Shown: piece by piece, positions 27,290 through 36,832 of the stretch | Numbering within the stretch: the stretch's first letter is position 1 | Layout of the letters: the number at the start of each line of letters is the position of its first letter | From: Hyphomicrobiales bacterium | GTDB lineage: Bacteria; Pseudomonadota; Alphaproteobacteria; Rhizobiales; Beijerinckiaceae | Direction of reading: 5' to 3' | NCBI GenBank assembly: GCA_028290285.1 | Contig: JAQGKD010000081.1 | Location: 1-58,165, forward strand | Length of the DNA stretch: 58,165 nucleotides | Notes under the pieces: generated by a model | Databases searched by the model: none | Seen by the model: the letters and a program-made list of their open reading frames with translations, nothing else | Told to the model about the DNA's origin: nothing | Made by a program: the position numbers and the translations under genes

Positions 27290-27394
27290 CACTATCGGTG
27301 AGGAGGACTGGCGCGGCGGCCAGTTCGAGGATCCGGCGAATCAAACAACAGATACTCGGGCGCCGCGAACGCCCTTCAGTCGAGAGGCCAGACG

Positions 27395-29137
27395 ATGACG
27401 ATCAATCTCAAAGCTCCCGAGTTGCGGGAACTCAAGCCCCGAATCATGGTAGCGGGTATCGGCGGCGCCGGCGGCAATGCCGTCAACAACATGATCGTAT
27501 CCGGCCTTGTCGGCGTGGATTTCATCGTCGCCAACACCGACGCGCAGGCGCTCACGGCCTCCAAGGCCGACCGCATCATCCAGATGGGGCTGCAGGTTAC
27601 CGAGGGCCTCGGCGCCGGTTCGCAGCCTGAAGTCGGCCGCGCGGCCGCCGAAGAGGCGCTCGAGGAAATTCGCGATCACCTTGCGGGCGCGCACATGGTC
27701 TTCGTCACGGCCGGCATGGGCGGTGGCACGGGCACGGGCGCTGCGCCTGTCATTGCGCGGATGGCGCGCGACATGGGCATCCTCACGGTCGGTGTCGTCA
27801 CCAAGCCGTTCCAGTTCGAGGGCGTGCGCCGGATGCGCATTGCCGAATCGGGCATCAACGAATTGCAGAAGGCCGTCGACACGCTCATCGTCATCCCGAA
27901 CCAGAACCTGTTCCGGGTCGCGAACGAGAAGACGACATTCGCCGACGCCTTCGCCATGGCGGACCAGGTGCTCTATTCGGGCGTCGCCTGCATCACCGAC
28001 TTGATGGTCAAGGAAGGCCTCATCAACCTCGACTTCGCCGACGTGCGCGCGATCATGCGCGAAATGGGCAAGGCGATGATGGGTACGGGCGAGGCTTCCG
28101 GCGACCGCCGCGCAATTCTTGCGGCCGAGGCCGCCATCGCCAATCCGCTGCTCGATGAAGTTTCGATGAAGGGCGCTCGCGGGCTGCTCATCTCGATCAC
28201 CGGCGGCAATGACCTGACGCTGTATGAGGTCGACGAAGCGGCGAGCCGCATCCGTCAGGAGGTCGACGAGGACGCCAACATCATTCTCGGCGCGACGTTC
28301 GACCAATCCCTGGACGGCGTAGTGCGCGTGTCTGTCGTCGCCACCGGTATCGACCAGCCGGCCGACATGCGCGAGTTCAGCGCGACCGAGACCCGCATCG
28401 CCGAAGTGGCGCAGAAGCTGCGCCAGCAGACGCAGTCGCGCGCCGCCGAAGCGCCGCGCTACCAGCAGCCGGTCGGTGAGGCGGCTCCCGCCTACCAGCC
28501 CGAGATGGCGCCCGCGCCGCAGCCCGGTCCGGCCCCCGTCGCCGCGCCCGTTCATCAACAGGCGCCAGTCCAGCAGATGTCGGCTCCCACCATGGGGCAT
28601 GACGTCCACCTGGAGCCGATGCAGCCCAAGCCCGCCTACGCTCCGCAGCCGATGCAAGAAGCTCCGCGCGCGCCGGCCTATCAACAGCCCGCGCATTTCA
28701 TCCCGCCGGCTGCCGAATCGCCGCCCATGCGGCCGACCCGCATGCCGACGATCGACGATCTGCCACGCCCCGTGCAGGATCAGATCCGCAACCAGCGGAA
28801 TGAACAGGCTGCCGAGCCGGCCGGGGACACGCGCCGCCGCACGCTGCTCGAGCGTCTTGCCTCCTTCGGCATGAGCCGCCAGGAAGAGGCGCCCGCACCG
28901 CGCGCGCCTGCGCCCAAGCTGCCCGCGCCGGCTCCCGGCGGTCACACTTACGCGCCCCGCTTGCCTCAGGGGCCGAGCCAGGTTCATCAGGAATATGGCA
29001 ATCGGCAGCCCGCGGCCCCAAGCCAGCGTCCGGCCCAGGGCCAGCTTGATCCGCACGGCCGCGCTGCTCCGCAGCAACGCTCCATCGAAGACGACCAGCT
29101 TGAAATTCCTGCGTTTCTCCGCCGCCAATCGAGCTGA
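27395..29137 (+). CDS. ftsZ: Cell division GTPase FtsZ
   Basis: 580 residues. Tubulin homolog that polymerises into the Z ring. GTP-binding signature GGGTGTG in [11 protein letters not shown] near residue 110, N-terminal [15 protein letters not shown], and a T7 loop [11 protein letters not shown]. After the globular domain (to about residue 320) comes a very long Pro/Gln/Ala-rich linker of about 240 residues, then the conserved C-terminal peptide EIPAFLRR that binds FtsA and other partners. Caulobacter FtsZ is about 508 residues, so this linker is long. A ribosome binding site (GAGAGG) lies 8 nt before the ATG. A 105-bp gap after ftsA contains a small hairpin (27307-27324). Confidence 0.99.
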   Translation: MTINLKAPELRELKPRIMVAGIGGAGGNAVNNMIVSGLVGVDFIVANTDAQALTASKADRIIQMGLQVTEGLGAGSQPEVGRAAAEEALEEIRDHLAGAHMVFVTAGMGGGTGTGAAPVIARMARDMGILTVGVVTKPFQFEGVRRMRIAESGINELQKAVDTLIVIPNQNLFRVANEKTTFADAFAMADQVLYSGVACITDLMVKEGLINLDFADVRAIMREMGKAMMGTGEASGDRRAILAAEAAIANPLLDEVSMKGARGLLISITGGNDLTLYEVDEAASRIRQEVDEDANIILGATFDQSLDGVVRVSVVATGIDQPADMREFSATETRIAEVAQKLRQQTQSRAAEAPRYQQPVGEAAPAYQPEMAPAPQPGPAPVAAPVHQQAPVQQMSAPTMGHDVHLEPMQPKPAYAPQPMQEAPRAPAYQQPAHFIPPAAESPPMRPTRMPTIDDLPRPVQDQIRNQRNEQAAEPAGDTRRRTLLERLASFGMSRQEEAPAPRAPAPKLPAPAPGGHTYAPRLPQGPSQVHQEYGNRQPAAPSQRPAQGQLDPHGRAAPQQRSIEDDQLEIPAFLRRQSS

Positions 29138-29168
29138 GGAACCCAGTCCGGGTCCTCAAGCGCAAATC

Positions 29169-29210
29169 ATGCCCGCACCCAAAAGGTGCGGGCATATGCA
29201 TTTGTTTTTA
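29169..29210 (+). terminator. Rho-independent terminator of the dcw cluster
   Basis: ATGCCCGCACC (29169-29179) pairs perfectly with GGTGCGGGCAT (29185-29195) around a 5-nt loop and is followed by TTTGTTTTTA. This ends the mraZ-to-ftsZ transcript. Confidence 0.88.
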
Positions 29211-29349
29211 TTGCCTCTTCCGTTAGGTAACCGGCCCTCGTTTCGTCTGTTGCAACTTGTAACACTAGGTAAGAAAGCGTGATTTGGTCTGGCCGGGGCC
29301 TGGGCGTATTTTCCGGCCAATCAAACGGTAGGCACCGAGAGAGAATCAC

Positions 29350-29442
29350 ATGGCTCCGCTGAAAATGCGGGGCGGGTTGGAGGAGCGGATCGCCGCGGCC
29401 CAGCCTGTTCGGACAAAGCCAGTTGCGGCTCGAGTCCGATGA
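29350..29442 (+). CDS. Possible 30-residue peptide upstream of lpxC
   Basis: ATG at 29350 with a purine-rich GAGAGAGAA about 4 nt upstream; the frame encodes a basic peptide beginning MAPLKMRGGLEERIAAAQ and ending VAARVR. It lies 66 bp before lpxC and could be a leader peptide. No family is recognised, and a short open frame is easily found by chance in such GC-rich DNA. Confidence 0.25.
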   Translation: MAPLKMRGGLEERIAAAQPVRTKPVAARVR

Positions 29443-29508
29443 CGTGTGACGCAGATGGGGCAATCGCGATTGAGCAGGCCACGTGCTCAGGACGATCAGC
29501 GAAGCGGG

Positions 29509-30459
29509 ATGAGAATGAAGCCTGGAAAACAGACGACCCTGCGCAATCGCGCGATCCTGTCCGGCTCAGGCGTTCACTCCAACGCTCCGGTGCGGCTCGT
29601 TCTCCACCCCTCTGAAGCCAATTCCGGTATCACCTTTCTTCGCACCGGCCTGCCCGGGGGGCGTGAGCGCCTGATCGATGCGATCTGGTCGAATGTTTCC
29701 ATGACCGAGCTCTGCACGGTCATCGGCGACCCCTCGGACGCGAGCGTCTCAACGGTCGAGCATCTTCTGGCAGCCTTCGCGGCGCTGGGTGTCGACAACG
29801 TGATGGTCGAGATCGACGGACCCGAAGTTCCGATTATGGACGGATCGGCAGCTGATTTCGTCGATGCGATTCAGCAGGCGGGCATTCAGCAATTGTCTGC
29901 GCCGCGCCGTTATCTCAAGATTCTCAAGCCCGTTCGCGTCGAGCACGGCCGCGCGTTCTCTGAATTGCGCCCGGCTGACAAAGGCTTCCGGCTCGAGGTC
30001 GAGATCGACTTCGCCGCGGGCACGATCGGCCGACAGAAGAAGAGCATCGACCTGGACGGCAAACTGTTCGAGCGCGACATTGCTCGCGCCCGCACCTTTG
30101 GCTTCCTGCGCGACGTGGAGCGCCTTTGGAAGGCGGGCTTCGCGCTCGGGGCTTCTCTCGAGAACACCGTCGCTCTCGATGAAGAGCGCGTGCTCAATCC
30201 TGAAGGTCTTCGCTGGCCTGACGAATTCGTTCGTCACAAGACACTCGACGCGGTGGGCGACCTCGCCCTCGCGGGTTCGCCGATCATCGGAACCTATCGT
30301 TCGTTCTGCGGCGGCCACAAGATGAACGTAGCCGTTCTCTCGGCCCTGTTCGCTGACAAGAGCGCCTATGAGTTCATCGAGGTGCAGACGCGCCGCGACG
30401 CGGGCCGTGCGGATCTTCGCATGGCGGCTCAGCCTGCCTACGCTCCCGAGCGCAGCTGA
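29509..30459 (+). CDS. lpxC: UDP-3-O-acyl-N-acetylglucosamine deacetylase
   Basis: 316 residues from the ATG at 29509 (an ATG two codons later is equally possible). Zinc amidase catalysing the first committed step of lipid A synthesis. The zinc ligands are in STVEHLLAAFA (His) and HKTLDAVGDL (His and Asp). SGSGVHSNAPVRLVLHP, DGSAADFVDAI, SLENTVALDEERV and the catalytic GGHKMN are typical. It follows ftsZ as in many alphaproteobacteria, but the terminator after ftsZ implies a separate promoter. Confidence 0.97.
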   Translation: MRMKPGKQTTLRNRAILSGSGVHSNAPVRLVLHPSEANSGITFLRTGLPGGRERLIDAIWSNVSMTELCTVIGDPSDASVSTVEHLLAAFAALGVDNVMVEIDGPEVPIMDGSAADFVDAIQQAGIQQLSAPRRYLKILKPVRVEHGRAFSELRPADKGFRLEVEIDFAAGTIGRQKKSIDLDGKLFERDIARARTFGFLRDVERLWKAGFALGASLENTVALDEERVLNPEGLRWPDEFVRHKTLDAVGDLALAGSPIIGTYRSFCGGHKMNVAVLSALFADKSAYEFIEVQTRRDAGRADLRMAAQPAYAPERS

Positions 30460-30613
30460 GCCTTATGGGCTGTTGCGCAGAAGCCTCAGCGGCCTGAAAC
30501 TTATACCGATCCCGCGTCGTATTTTGCCGCTGACTTGCCGCGGCCACATTCCTGAACGCAGGATATGTCCGATCTCAACTGTGGCGTTGCGACGTCGTTT
30601 GGGTTAAAGAGCG

Positions 30614-30628
30614 GTTCACGCGCAGTTC
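30614..30628 (+). promoter_or_regulatory. LexA-like (SOS) box upstream of bamD-recN
   Basis: GTTCACGCGCAGTTC fits the alphaproteobacterial LexA target GTTC-N7-GTTC exactly. It is 50 bp before the bamD start, and recN, a known SOS gene, is the next gene 19 bp after bamD. By chance one or two such matches are expected per 58 kb, so location is the main support. Confidence 0.55.
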
Positions 30629-30677
30629 GTTCGTGCGACACGATCCGCATCACCTGTCCATCGAGCTCCGAGGCATG

Positions 30678-31580
30678 ATGTCCGCTTACCGTGCTTCCCA
30701 TCTGCTGATCCGCCGGGCTTCGGCCCCATTTCGCGTCGGCTTTGTGCGCGTCGCGCTCGCGGCGCTGATCGTTCTGCCGGCCGCCGGCTGTTCGTCACTT
30801 GATTCGCTGAACCCGTTCGGTGGCGAGAAATACGAGACGAAGCTTCTCGCGGACGTGCCTGCGGAAGAAATCTACGACCAGGGACTTGCCCGCCTCCAGA
30901 AAAAGGACGGCGAGGGCGCAGCGAAGAAATTCGCTGAACTCGAAAAGCAGTACCCCTATTCGCAATGGTCGCGGAAGGGGCTGCTGATGCAGACCTATTC
31001 GCAATATGAGGGCACGCAGTACGACGATGCCATCGCCTCTGCGAATCGCTACATCGGCCTGTACCCGACAAGTCCTGAGGTGTCTTACGCCGCCTATCTG
31101 ATGGGCATGTCCTACTACAAGCAGATCCCTGACATCTCGCGCGATCAGGAAGTGACCGAGAAGGCCCTGCAGGTCTTCACCGCTCTCGTCCAGAAATATC
31201 CCAAGTCGGAATATGTCGAGGACTCGAAGTACAAGATCCAGGTCACGCGCGACCAGCTCGCGGGCAAGGAAATGTCGGTCGGGCGCTATTACCTGGCGCG
31301 CAAGAACTACACGGCAGCGGTGAACCGCTTCCGTGCGGTTCTCGCCAAGTACCAGACGACACGCCATGCCGAAGAGGCACTCTATCGTCTGACCGAAGCC
31401 TATCTGGGCCTCGGCATCGCGCCGGAAGCACAGACGGCAGCGGCGGTGCTCGGGCACAACTTCCCCGACAGCCAGTGGTACACCGACGCGCACAAGCTGT
31501 TGGCAGGCGGCGGACTTCAGCCCAGCGAGGATCGGGGGTCCTGGATCTCGAAGGCCTTCCAGAAGGTTGGTCTCGGCTAA
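30678..31580 (+). CDS. bamD: Outer membrane assembly lipoprotein BamD
   Basis: 300 residues. Essential lipoprotein of the BAM complex that inserts beta-barrel proteins in the outer membrane. Signal peptide with lipobox LPAAGC (Cys about residue 37), then TPR repeats from about residue 60 (IYDQGLARLQKKDGEGAAKKFAELEKQ-type units, conserved YPYSQWS, YPTSPEVSYAAYLMGMSYY). Of two adjacent ATGs the one at 30678 has GAGG at a suitable distance. It is in an operon with recN and downstream of a LexA-like box. Confidence 0.95.
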   Translation: MSAYRASHLLIRRASAPFRVGFVRVALAALIVLPAAGCSSLDSLNPFGGEKYETKLLADVPAEEIYDQGLARLQKKDGEGAAKKFAELEKQYPYSQWSRKGLLMQTYSQYEGTQYDDAIASANRYIGLYPTSPEVSYAAYLMGMSYYKQIPDISRDQEVTEKALQVFTALVQKYPKSEYVEDSKYKIQVTRDQLAGKEMSVGRYYLARKNYTAAVNRFRAVLAKYQTTRHAEEALYRLTEAYLGLGIAPEAQTAAAVLGHNFPDSQWYTDAHKLLAGGGLQPSEDRGSWISKAFQKVGLG

Positions 31581-31599
31581 GAACGCGGGGCGGGTCAAC

Positions 31600-33270
31600 A
31601 TGCTCGTCCAGCTCTCGATCCGGGATATCGTCCTGATCGACCGACTCGATCTCGAGTTCGGTCGAGGTCTCACCGTTTTGACGGGTGAGACGGGCGCCGG
31701 AAAATCCATTCTTCTCGACGCTTTTTCCCTCGCGCTCGGCGGGCGCGGGGATGGCTCCCTCGTGCGCTCAGGCGAAGCACAGGGACAGATCACCGCCGTT
31801 TTCGATCTGGCGCTCGATCACCCGGCGCGCCTCGCCGCGCGGTCCCAGGATATCGACTCCGACGGAGATCTCATCCTGCGGCGCGTGCAAATGGCGGATG
31901 GGCGCACGCGCGCTTTCGTCAACGATCAACCTGTCAGCGCGCAGGCGATGCGCGCGATTGCCGGGTCGCTCGTCGAAATTCATGGGCAGCATGACGACCG
32001 CGCCCTCGTCGATCCGGCCATGCATCGCGCTCTCGTCGACGCCTTTGGCGGCCTCCTGCCGCAGGCGGACGGGGTGCGTCGCGCCTATGCGGATTTGAGG
32101 GCGGCGCGTGCCGATCTCGCGACGGAAGAAGAGCGCGTCGCCAAGGCGCGAGCCGACGGCGACTTTCTGCGCCATGCTCATGCCGAACTGACCAAGCTTG
32201 CACCGCGCACGGGCGAGGAAGAGAAGCTCGCAGCCAAGCGCACCACCATGATGCAGGCCGAGAAGGTCACGAGCGAATTGCGCGATGCGCATCATTCGCT
32301 TTCGGGCGAGCACTCACCCATTGCCGCGCTCTCGGCGACCATGCGACGGCTCGAACGCCGGGCAGCGCAAGCGCCCGCGCTCATCGAGCCGTCGGTTAAG
32401 TCGCTGGCCTCTGCGCTCGATGCTCTGGAGAATACTGCGCAGGTGGTCGAACAGGCGCTGCGCGATGCGCGCTATGACCCGAAGGAACTCGAAGTCGTGG
32501 AAGAGCGGCTTTTTGCCCTGCGGGGCGCTGCGCGCAAATATGCCGTGCCTGCCGACAATCTCGCCGCGCTCGCGGAGAAATTCTCAGCCGATCTCGCTGC
32601 GCTCGACGCTGGTGAAGCGCGGCTGATCGCGCTTGGCAAGGCAGCCACAGAGGCGGCCAAGCGATTCGATGTCGCGGCAGCCGCCCTGTCGGCCGCGCGA
32701 ACGAAGACCGCGGTGGAACTCGACAAGGCGGTGAACGGCGAACTCGCGCCCCTCAAGCTCGAGCGCGCGCGCTTCACCACGCACATCCAGACTAATGCCA
32801 GTGAGCCTGCGCCCGACGGTATCGACCGCGTGGAATTCTGGGTCCAGACCAACCCGGGGACGCGTGCAGGCCCGCTGATGAAGGTCGCCTCCGGCGGTGA
32901 GCTTGCACGTTTCATGCTGGCCCTGAAGGTCGTGCTTGCTGATCGTGGGTCAGCGCCCACGCTCGTTTTCGACGAGATCGACACGGGCGTCGGTGGCGCC
33001 GTGGCGGATGCCATCGGTCAGAGGCTGGCGCGGCTGTCTTCCGGCGTCCAGGTGCTTGCGGTCACCCATGCTCCGCAGGTCGCGGCACGGGCCGTGGGGC
33101 ATTTCAAGATCGCAAAGGGGGACGCCGACAAGGGCAAGCGCGTCGCGACCCGTGTCGAGCCACTCGCGCAGGCCGCGCGACAGGAAGAGATCGCGCGGAT
33201 GCTTGCCGGCGCGACCATCACCGATGAGGCTCGCGCGGCGGCCGGCCGGCTGCTCCAGGGAGCAGGCTGA
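31600..33270 (+). CDS. recN: DNA repair protein RecN (SMC-like)
   Basis: 556 residues, normal size. Cohesin-like ATPase used in double-strand break repair. Walker A GETGAGKS near residue 30, the long central coiled coil, signature SGGELARFMLALK and Walker B LVFDEIDTGVGG in the C-terminal third. ATG 31600 begins the canonical MLVQLSIRDIVLIDRLDLEF. recN is a standard SOS gene; here the only upstream LexA-like box is in front of bamD. Confidence 0.97.
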   Translation: MLVQLSIRDIVLIDRLDLEFGRGLTVLTGETGAGKSILLDAFSLALGGRGDGSLVRSGEAQGQITAVFDLALDHPARLAARSQDIDSDGDLILRRVQMADGRTRAFVNDQPVSAQAMRAIAGSLVEIHGQHDDRALVDPAMHRALVDAFGGLLPQADGVRRAYADLRAARADLATEEERVAKARADGDFLRHAHAELTKLAPRTGEEEKLAAKRTTMMQAEKVTSELRDAHHSLSGEHSPIAALSATMRRLERRAAQAPALIEPSVKSLASALDALENTAQVVEQALRDARYDPKELEVVEERLFALRGAARKYAVPADNLAALAEKFSADLAALDAGEARLIALGKAATEAAKRFDVAAAALSAARTKTAVELDKAVNGELAPLKLERARFTTHIQTNASEPAPDGIDRVEFWVQTNPGTRAGPLMKVASGGELARFMLALKVVLADRGSAPTLVFDEIDTGVGGAVADAIGQRLARLSSGVQVLAVTHAPQVAARAVGHFKIAKGDADKGKRVATRVEPLAQAARQEEIARMLAGATITDEARAAAGRLLQGAG

Positions 33271-33276
33271 CGCGTT

Positions 33277-33825
33277 TCAGCGCCCGTGCCGGATGCGCAG
33301 CGTAACTTCTCCTACCTTCACGCCGAGCTTCGAGACCGTTGCACGGTTGAGCCCGCTCCCGTCGGGCAGGAGCCCCAGCACGTCATCGAATTTCACGTCG
33401 ACTGAGGATTGCTTCGTCTTCACGGTGGCAATGTAGGCGAGGCGGAACACCGGCCCGTCGAGACGGCCGTCGGCCGTGCCGATCACGTCTTCACGGGTGC
33501 CGCTGTAGCTGGCGGGGCCGGTCTTTGTCAGGACCCACGTCTTGCGGTCGCGCTCGCCGTCCGAATAGACGAAGTTCTCCACGAGGGTCAGAGCCCGTCC
33601 GTCCCACCGCCCATCGATCGTCGCGCGCAGGCCGCGCCGGCTTCCATCGATCGTGTTGACGAATTCTCCCTCCGCGAGGGTGCGGCCGACGAAGAAGCGC
33701 TCCGGAACGAAAGCAGGGCCTTTCGCGGCCGTTTCGAGCACCGGCTGGGTCGCGCAGGCGGCGAGCGGAAGAGCCGCGGCGAGGATCGCGATGCGGAGCG
33801 TCGTGGAAAGCGATGGGCCTGGCAT
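33277..33825 (-). CDS. DUF3833-like lipoprotein
   Basis: 182 residues from the ATG at 33825 (AGAGG upstream). Type II signal peptide with lipobox LAAC (Cys about residue 23). The body matches the DUF3833 pattern: a RFFVGRTLAEGEF start, LVENFVYSDGERDRKTW in the middle, and YSGTREDVIGTADGRL later, suggesting a lipocalin-like beta barrel. Function unknown; probably outer-membrane associated. It converges on recN with a 6-bp gap. Confidence 0.8.
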   Translation of the reverse strand: MPGPSLSTTLRIAILAAALPLAACATQPVLETAAKGPAFVPERFFVGRTLAEGEFVNTIDGSRRGLRATIDGRWDGRALTLVENFVYSDGERDRKTWVLTKTGPASYSGTREDVIGTADGRLDGPVFRLAYIATVKTKQSSVDVKFDDVLGLLPDGSGLNRATVSKLGVKVGEVTLRIRHGR

Positions 33826-34047
33826 GTCGAGCCTCTTTTCTGAAACCTGTCCAGTTCTTACGTAGTGAGGGCGGGGCTGGTTTACGGACGACGCGCTGCA
33901 GGGGCCGCTGTCGTTGGCACTTGTCGTTTTCGCCCGCGCGAATCGACAATTCTCGCCCTTGGCCGCACATTGGCCTGAAATGATTCTCACTTTGTTCCCG
34001 GATTGGCGTCCCGCCCGCCGCCGATCCCGAACCGGAAGCTTGCACAC

Positions 34048-36504
34048 GTGTCAGACCCCTTCAGCCTCGAATTTGCCGACGATCCAGAGCCGCGCCGCCC
34101 GAACGAGGATCTTTCCTATCGTCCGAAGGCTGGCGGGCTCGCGGCGCGCGCGCAGGCTGCGGCAGTTCGCAACCCGGCCTATCTCGACGTGCTGAACCCC
34201 GAGCAGCGCGCGGCGGTCGAGGCTATCGACGGTCCGGTTCTGGTGCTCGCGGGCGCGGGGACGGGCAAGACACGTGTGCTGACGACGCGGATCGCGCATA
34301 TTCTGGCGACCAATCGCGCGCGGGCACATGAAATTCTCTCGGTCACCTTCACCAACAAGGCGGCGCGCGAGATGAAGGAGCGCATCGCCGTGCTCGCCGG
34401 GCCGGTGGCCGAGGGCATGCCGTGGCTGGGCACGTTCCATTCCATCTCGACGAAGATCCTGCGTCGGCATGCCGAACTCGTCGGGCTCACATCGCAGTTC
34501 AGCATTCTCGATACCGATGATCAGATCCGCCTGATGAAGCAGGTGCTGAAAGCCGAGAATATCGACGACAAGCGCTGGCCCGCCCGTGCGCTTGCGATGC
34601 AGATCGACGGCTGGAAGAACAGGGGACTCGACCCCGCGCATGTCCCGCCGGGCGAGGCCGCGGCCTTTGCCAACGGCAAGGGCGGTCATCTCTACAAGAT
34701 GTACCAGGATCGCCTGAAGGCTTTGAACGCGGCCGATTTCGGCGACCTGCTTCTGGAAGCCGTACGGCTGTTTCGCGAGAATGCGGACGTGCTGAAGAGC
34801 TATCAGGAGCGCTTCCGGTACATTCTCGTCGACGAGTATCAGGACACGAACACGGTGCAGTACATGTGGCTGCGCCTGCTTGCCCAGCCTTCCGGCGACA
34901 AGCGCCAGCAGAATGTGTGCTGCGTCGGCGACGACGACCAGTCGATCTACGGCTGGCGCGGGGCCGAGGTCGACAACATCCTGCGATTCGAAAAGGATTT
35001 TCCGGGCGCGGTTGTCGTGCGGCTGGAGCGCAATTATCGGTCGACCGGGCACATCCTCGCGGCTGCCGCGCATCTGATCGCGCAGAACGAGGGTCGGCTC
35101 GGCAAGACGCTGTTCACCGACGGCGAGGACGGGGAGAAGCCAAGCGTCACCGGCGTCTGGGATTCCGAGGAGGAGGCCCGCACGATCGGCGAGGACATCG
35201 AGCAATTGCAGCGCAAGGGGCAGTCCCTCGACGAGGTCGCGATCCTCGTGCGCGCCTCGTTCCAGATGCGCGAGTTCGAAGAGCGGTTCATCACTCTTGG
35301 CCTTCCCTACAAGGTCATCGGCGGCCCGCGCTTCTACGAGCGCGCGGAGATCCGCGACGCGCTGGCTTATCTGCGCTGCATCGCGCAGCCCGCCGACGAT
35401 CTCGCTTTCGAGCGCATCGTCAACGTGCCGAAGCGCGGCCTGGGCGATGCGACGCTCCAGCAGCTGCATGATTATGCGCGGCGTGAAAGGGTGCCATTGT
35501 TGCAGGCGGCACGCGTGATCGTCGAGACGGACGAGTTGAAGCCAAAGCCGCGCCAGACCCTGCGCGATCTGACGGCCGCCTTTTCGCGCTGGTCGTCGCT
35601 GATCGAGACCACGCCGCATCACGAACTCGCCGAAACCGTGCTGGAGGAGTCCGGCTACACGGACATGTGGCAGAAGGACCGCACGGCGGAAGCGGCGGGG
35701 CGGCTCGAGAACCTGAAGGAACTCGTGCGCTCGATGGAAGAATTCCCCGACATGGGGGGCTTCCTCGAACATGTTTCGCTCGTCATGGATGCCGAGAACA
35801 AGGACGGCGGCGCGCGCGTATCGATCATGACGCTGCATGCCGCCAAGGGGCTCGAATTCGAGACCGTCTATCTTCCCGGCTGGGAGGAGGCGCTGTTTCC
35901 GCACCAGCGTTCGCTCGACGAGAGCGGGCGGGCGGGGCTGGAAGAGGAGCGCCGCCTCGCCTATGTCGGGATCACGCGCGCCAAGCGCCGGGCGCGCATC
36001 TTCTTTGCGACCAACCGGCGGATTCACGGGATGTGGCAGACGACGATTCCGTCACGCTTTCTCGATGAATTGCCGACCGCGCATGTCGATGTGGTCGAGG
36101 CGCCCGGCGGAAATTACGGCGGCTACGAGAAATCGCGCTTCGCCACCATGGACACCTATTCCTCCTCCTACACGACGCCGGGCTGGCAGCGCGCCCAGCA
36201 ACGCCGCGCCGAGGAGACGAAGGAGAGTTCAGGTGGCGGGTTTCAGGAGAAGGCCAGCCAATGGGGGCAGGGGTCCTGGACGCGGCCGGGAACCGGGCCG
36301 GGGGGAGCACGCAAGCCAGCCCTGATCGAGGGTGAGCTGGTCGCCAAATCCTCCGCTGTCTCCGGCTTCACGATGGGCAACCGCGTGTTTCACCAGAAAT
36401 TCGGCAATGGCACGGTGGTGCTGGCCGACGGCAACAAGCTGACGGTGGATTTCGACAAGGCTGGGCGCAAGATGGTGCTGGAAAGCTTCGTGCAGCCCAG
36501 CTGA
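34048..36504 (+). CDS. uvrD: UvrD/PcrA/Rep-family DNA helicase
   Basis: 818 residues from a GTG at 34048. Superfamily 1 3'-5' helicase for excision repair and replication restart. Motifs: Q motif LNPEQRAAVEA, Walker A GAGTGKTRVL near residue 73, FTNKAAREMKERI, Walker B VDEYQDTN, GDDDQSIYGWRGAE, LERNYRST, and VSIMTLHAAKGLEFE. The C-terminal FHQKFGNGTVV followed by KLTVDFDKAGRK is the Tudor-like module of PcrA/UvrD that contacts RNA polymerase. A TTG-started frame 45 bp upstream is less supported. uvrD and pcrA cannot be separated by eye. Confidence 0.95.
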   Translation: MSDPFSLEFADDPEPRRPNEDLSYRPKAGGLAARAQAAAVRNPAYLDVLNPEQRAAVEAIDGPVLVLAGAGTGKTRVLTTRIAHILATNRARAHEILSVTFTNKAAREMKERIAVLAGPVAEGMPWLGTFHSISTKILRRHAELVGLTSQFSILDTDDQIRLMKQVLKAENIDDKRWPARALAMQIDGWKNRGLDPAHVPPGEAAAFANGKGGHLYKMYQDRLKALNAADFGDLLLEAVRLFRENADVLKSYQERFRYILVDEYQDTNTVQYMWLRLLAQPSGDKRQQNVCCVGDDDQSIYGWRGAEVDNILRFEKDFPGAVVVRLERNYRSTGHILAAAAHLIAQNEGRLGKTLFTDGEDGEKPSVTGVWDSEEEARTIGEDIEQLQRKGQSLDEVAILVRASFQMREFEERFITLGLPYKVIGGPRFYERAEIRDALAYLRCIAQPADDLAFERIVNVPKRGLGDATLQQLHDYARRERVPLLQAARVIVETDELKPKPRQTLRDLTAAFSRWSSLIETTPHHELAETVLEESGYTDMWQKDRTAEAAGRLENLKELVRSMEEFPDMGGFLEHVSLVMDAENKDGGARVSIMTLHAAKGLEFETVYLPGWEEALFPHQRSLDESGRAGLEEERRLAYVGITRAKRRARIFFATNRRIHGMWQTTIPSRFLDELPTAHVDVVEAPGGNYGGYEKSRFATMDTYSSSYTTPGWQRAQQRRAEETKESSGGGFQEKASQWGQGSWTRPGTGPGGARKPALIEGELVAKSSAVSGFTMGNRVFHQKFGNGTVVLADGNKLTVDFDKAGRKMVLESFVQPS

Positions 36505-36511
36505 GCTGCGA

Positions 36512-36778
36512 TTATTTATTGATGCGGCAGATGGTGGGGGCCGGCGTGCAGGCGATGCCGGGCGTAGAGCAATGCGTTTCGCCCATCTTGCCGTCTGTGA
36601 CGCTGCGCGTGCAGATCTGGCAGCTGTTCGTCCATTCGAGGCACGCGGCATTGTGCGCGCCATAGGACGAGATGTGCGGCTCGGGTTCGAGTGGCGGCGG
36701 CATCTTGGGAGCCGTCGGGGCGTCGGCGAGGGCCGATGCGGTGAAAGCCAGGAGGCAAAAGGCGGTGAGTCTCAGCAT
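36512..36778 (-). CDS. Small Cys-rich secreted protein
   Basis: 88 residues. Signal peptide cleaved near residue 18 (SALA-DAP), a Pro-rich spacer (PKMPPPLEPEP), then six Cys at 46, 53, 56, 70, 77 and 84, including a C-x-x-C pair (CQIC), probably forming disulfides in the periplasm. I do not recognise the family. Its stop is 8 bp from the end of uvrD (convergent), and its start is 54 bp from prmA (divergent). Confidence 0.7.
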   Translation of the reverse strand: MLRLTAFCLLAFTASALADAPTAPKMPPPLEPEPHISSYGAHNAACLEWTNSCQICTRSVTDGKMGETHCSTPGIACTPAPTICRINK

Positions 36779-36832
36779 GGCCGCAGCATAGGCGATGCTG
36801 GTGCTTTAGACAAAGCGCGGCTTTGACAAGCG

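Larger units (their letters stand above)
29138..29508. other. Intergenic region between ftsZ and lpxC
   Basis: 371 bp. It contains the ftsZ terminator (29169-29210), preceded by a shorter imperfect hairpin (29136-29157) at the ftsZ stop codon, then a possible 30-codon frame (29350-29442) that I list separately with low confidence. Otherwise presumed to hold the lpxC promoter; I see no clear -35/-10 pair. Confidence 0.5.

Noticed and set aside
34051..36027. A 658-codon open frame antisense to uvrD
   Set aside because: Long antisense frames are routine in GC-rich DNA; the product is rich in Arg, His and Leu with no recognisable domain, while the sense strand has every helicase motif.
36811..36825. 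CAAAGC-GCG-GCTTTG hairpin before prmA as a terminator
   Set aside because: Only 6 bp with no T-tract, and it lies between divergent genes where a terminator is not expected.
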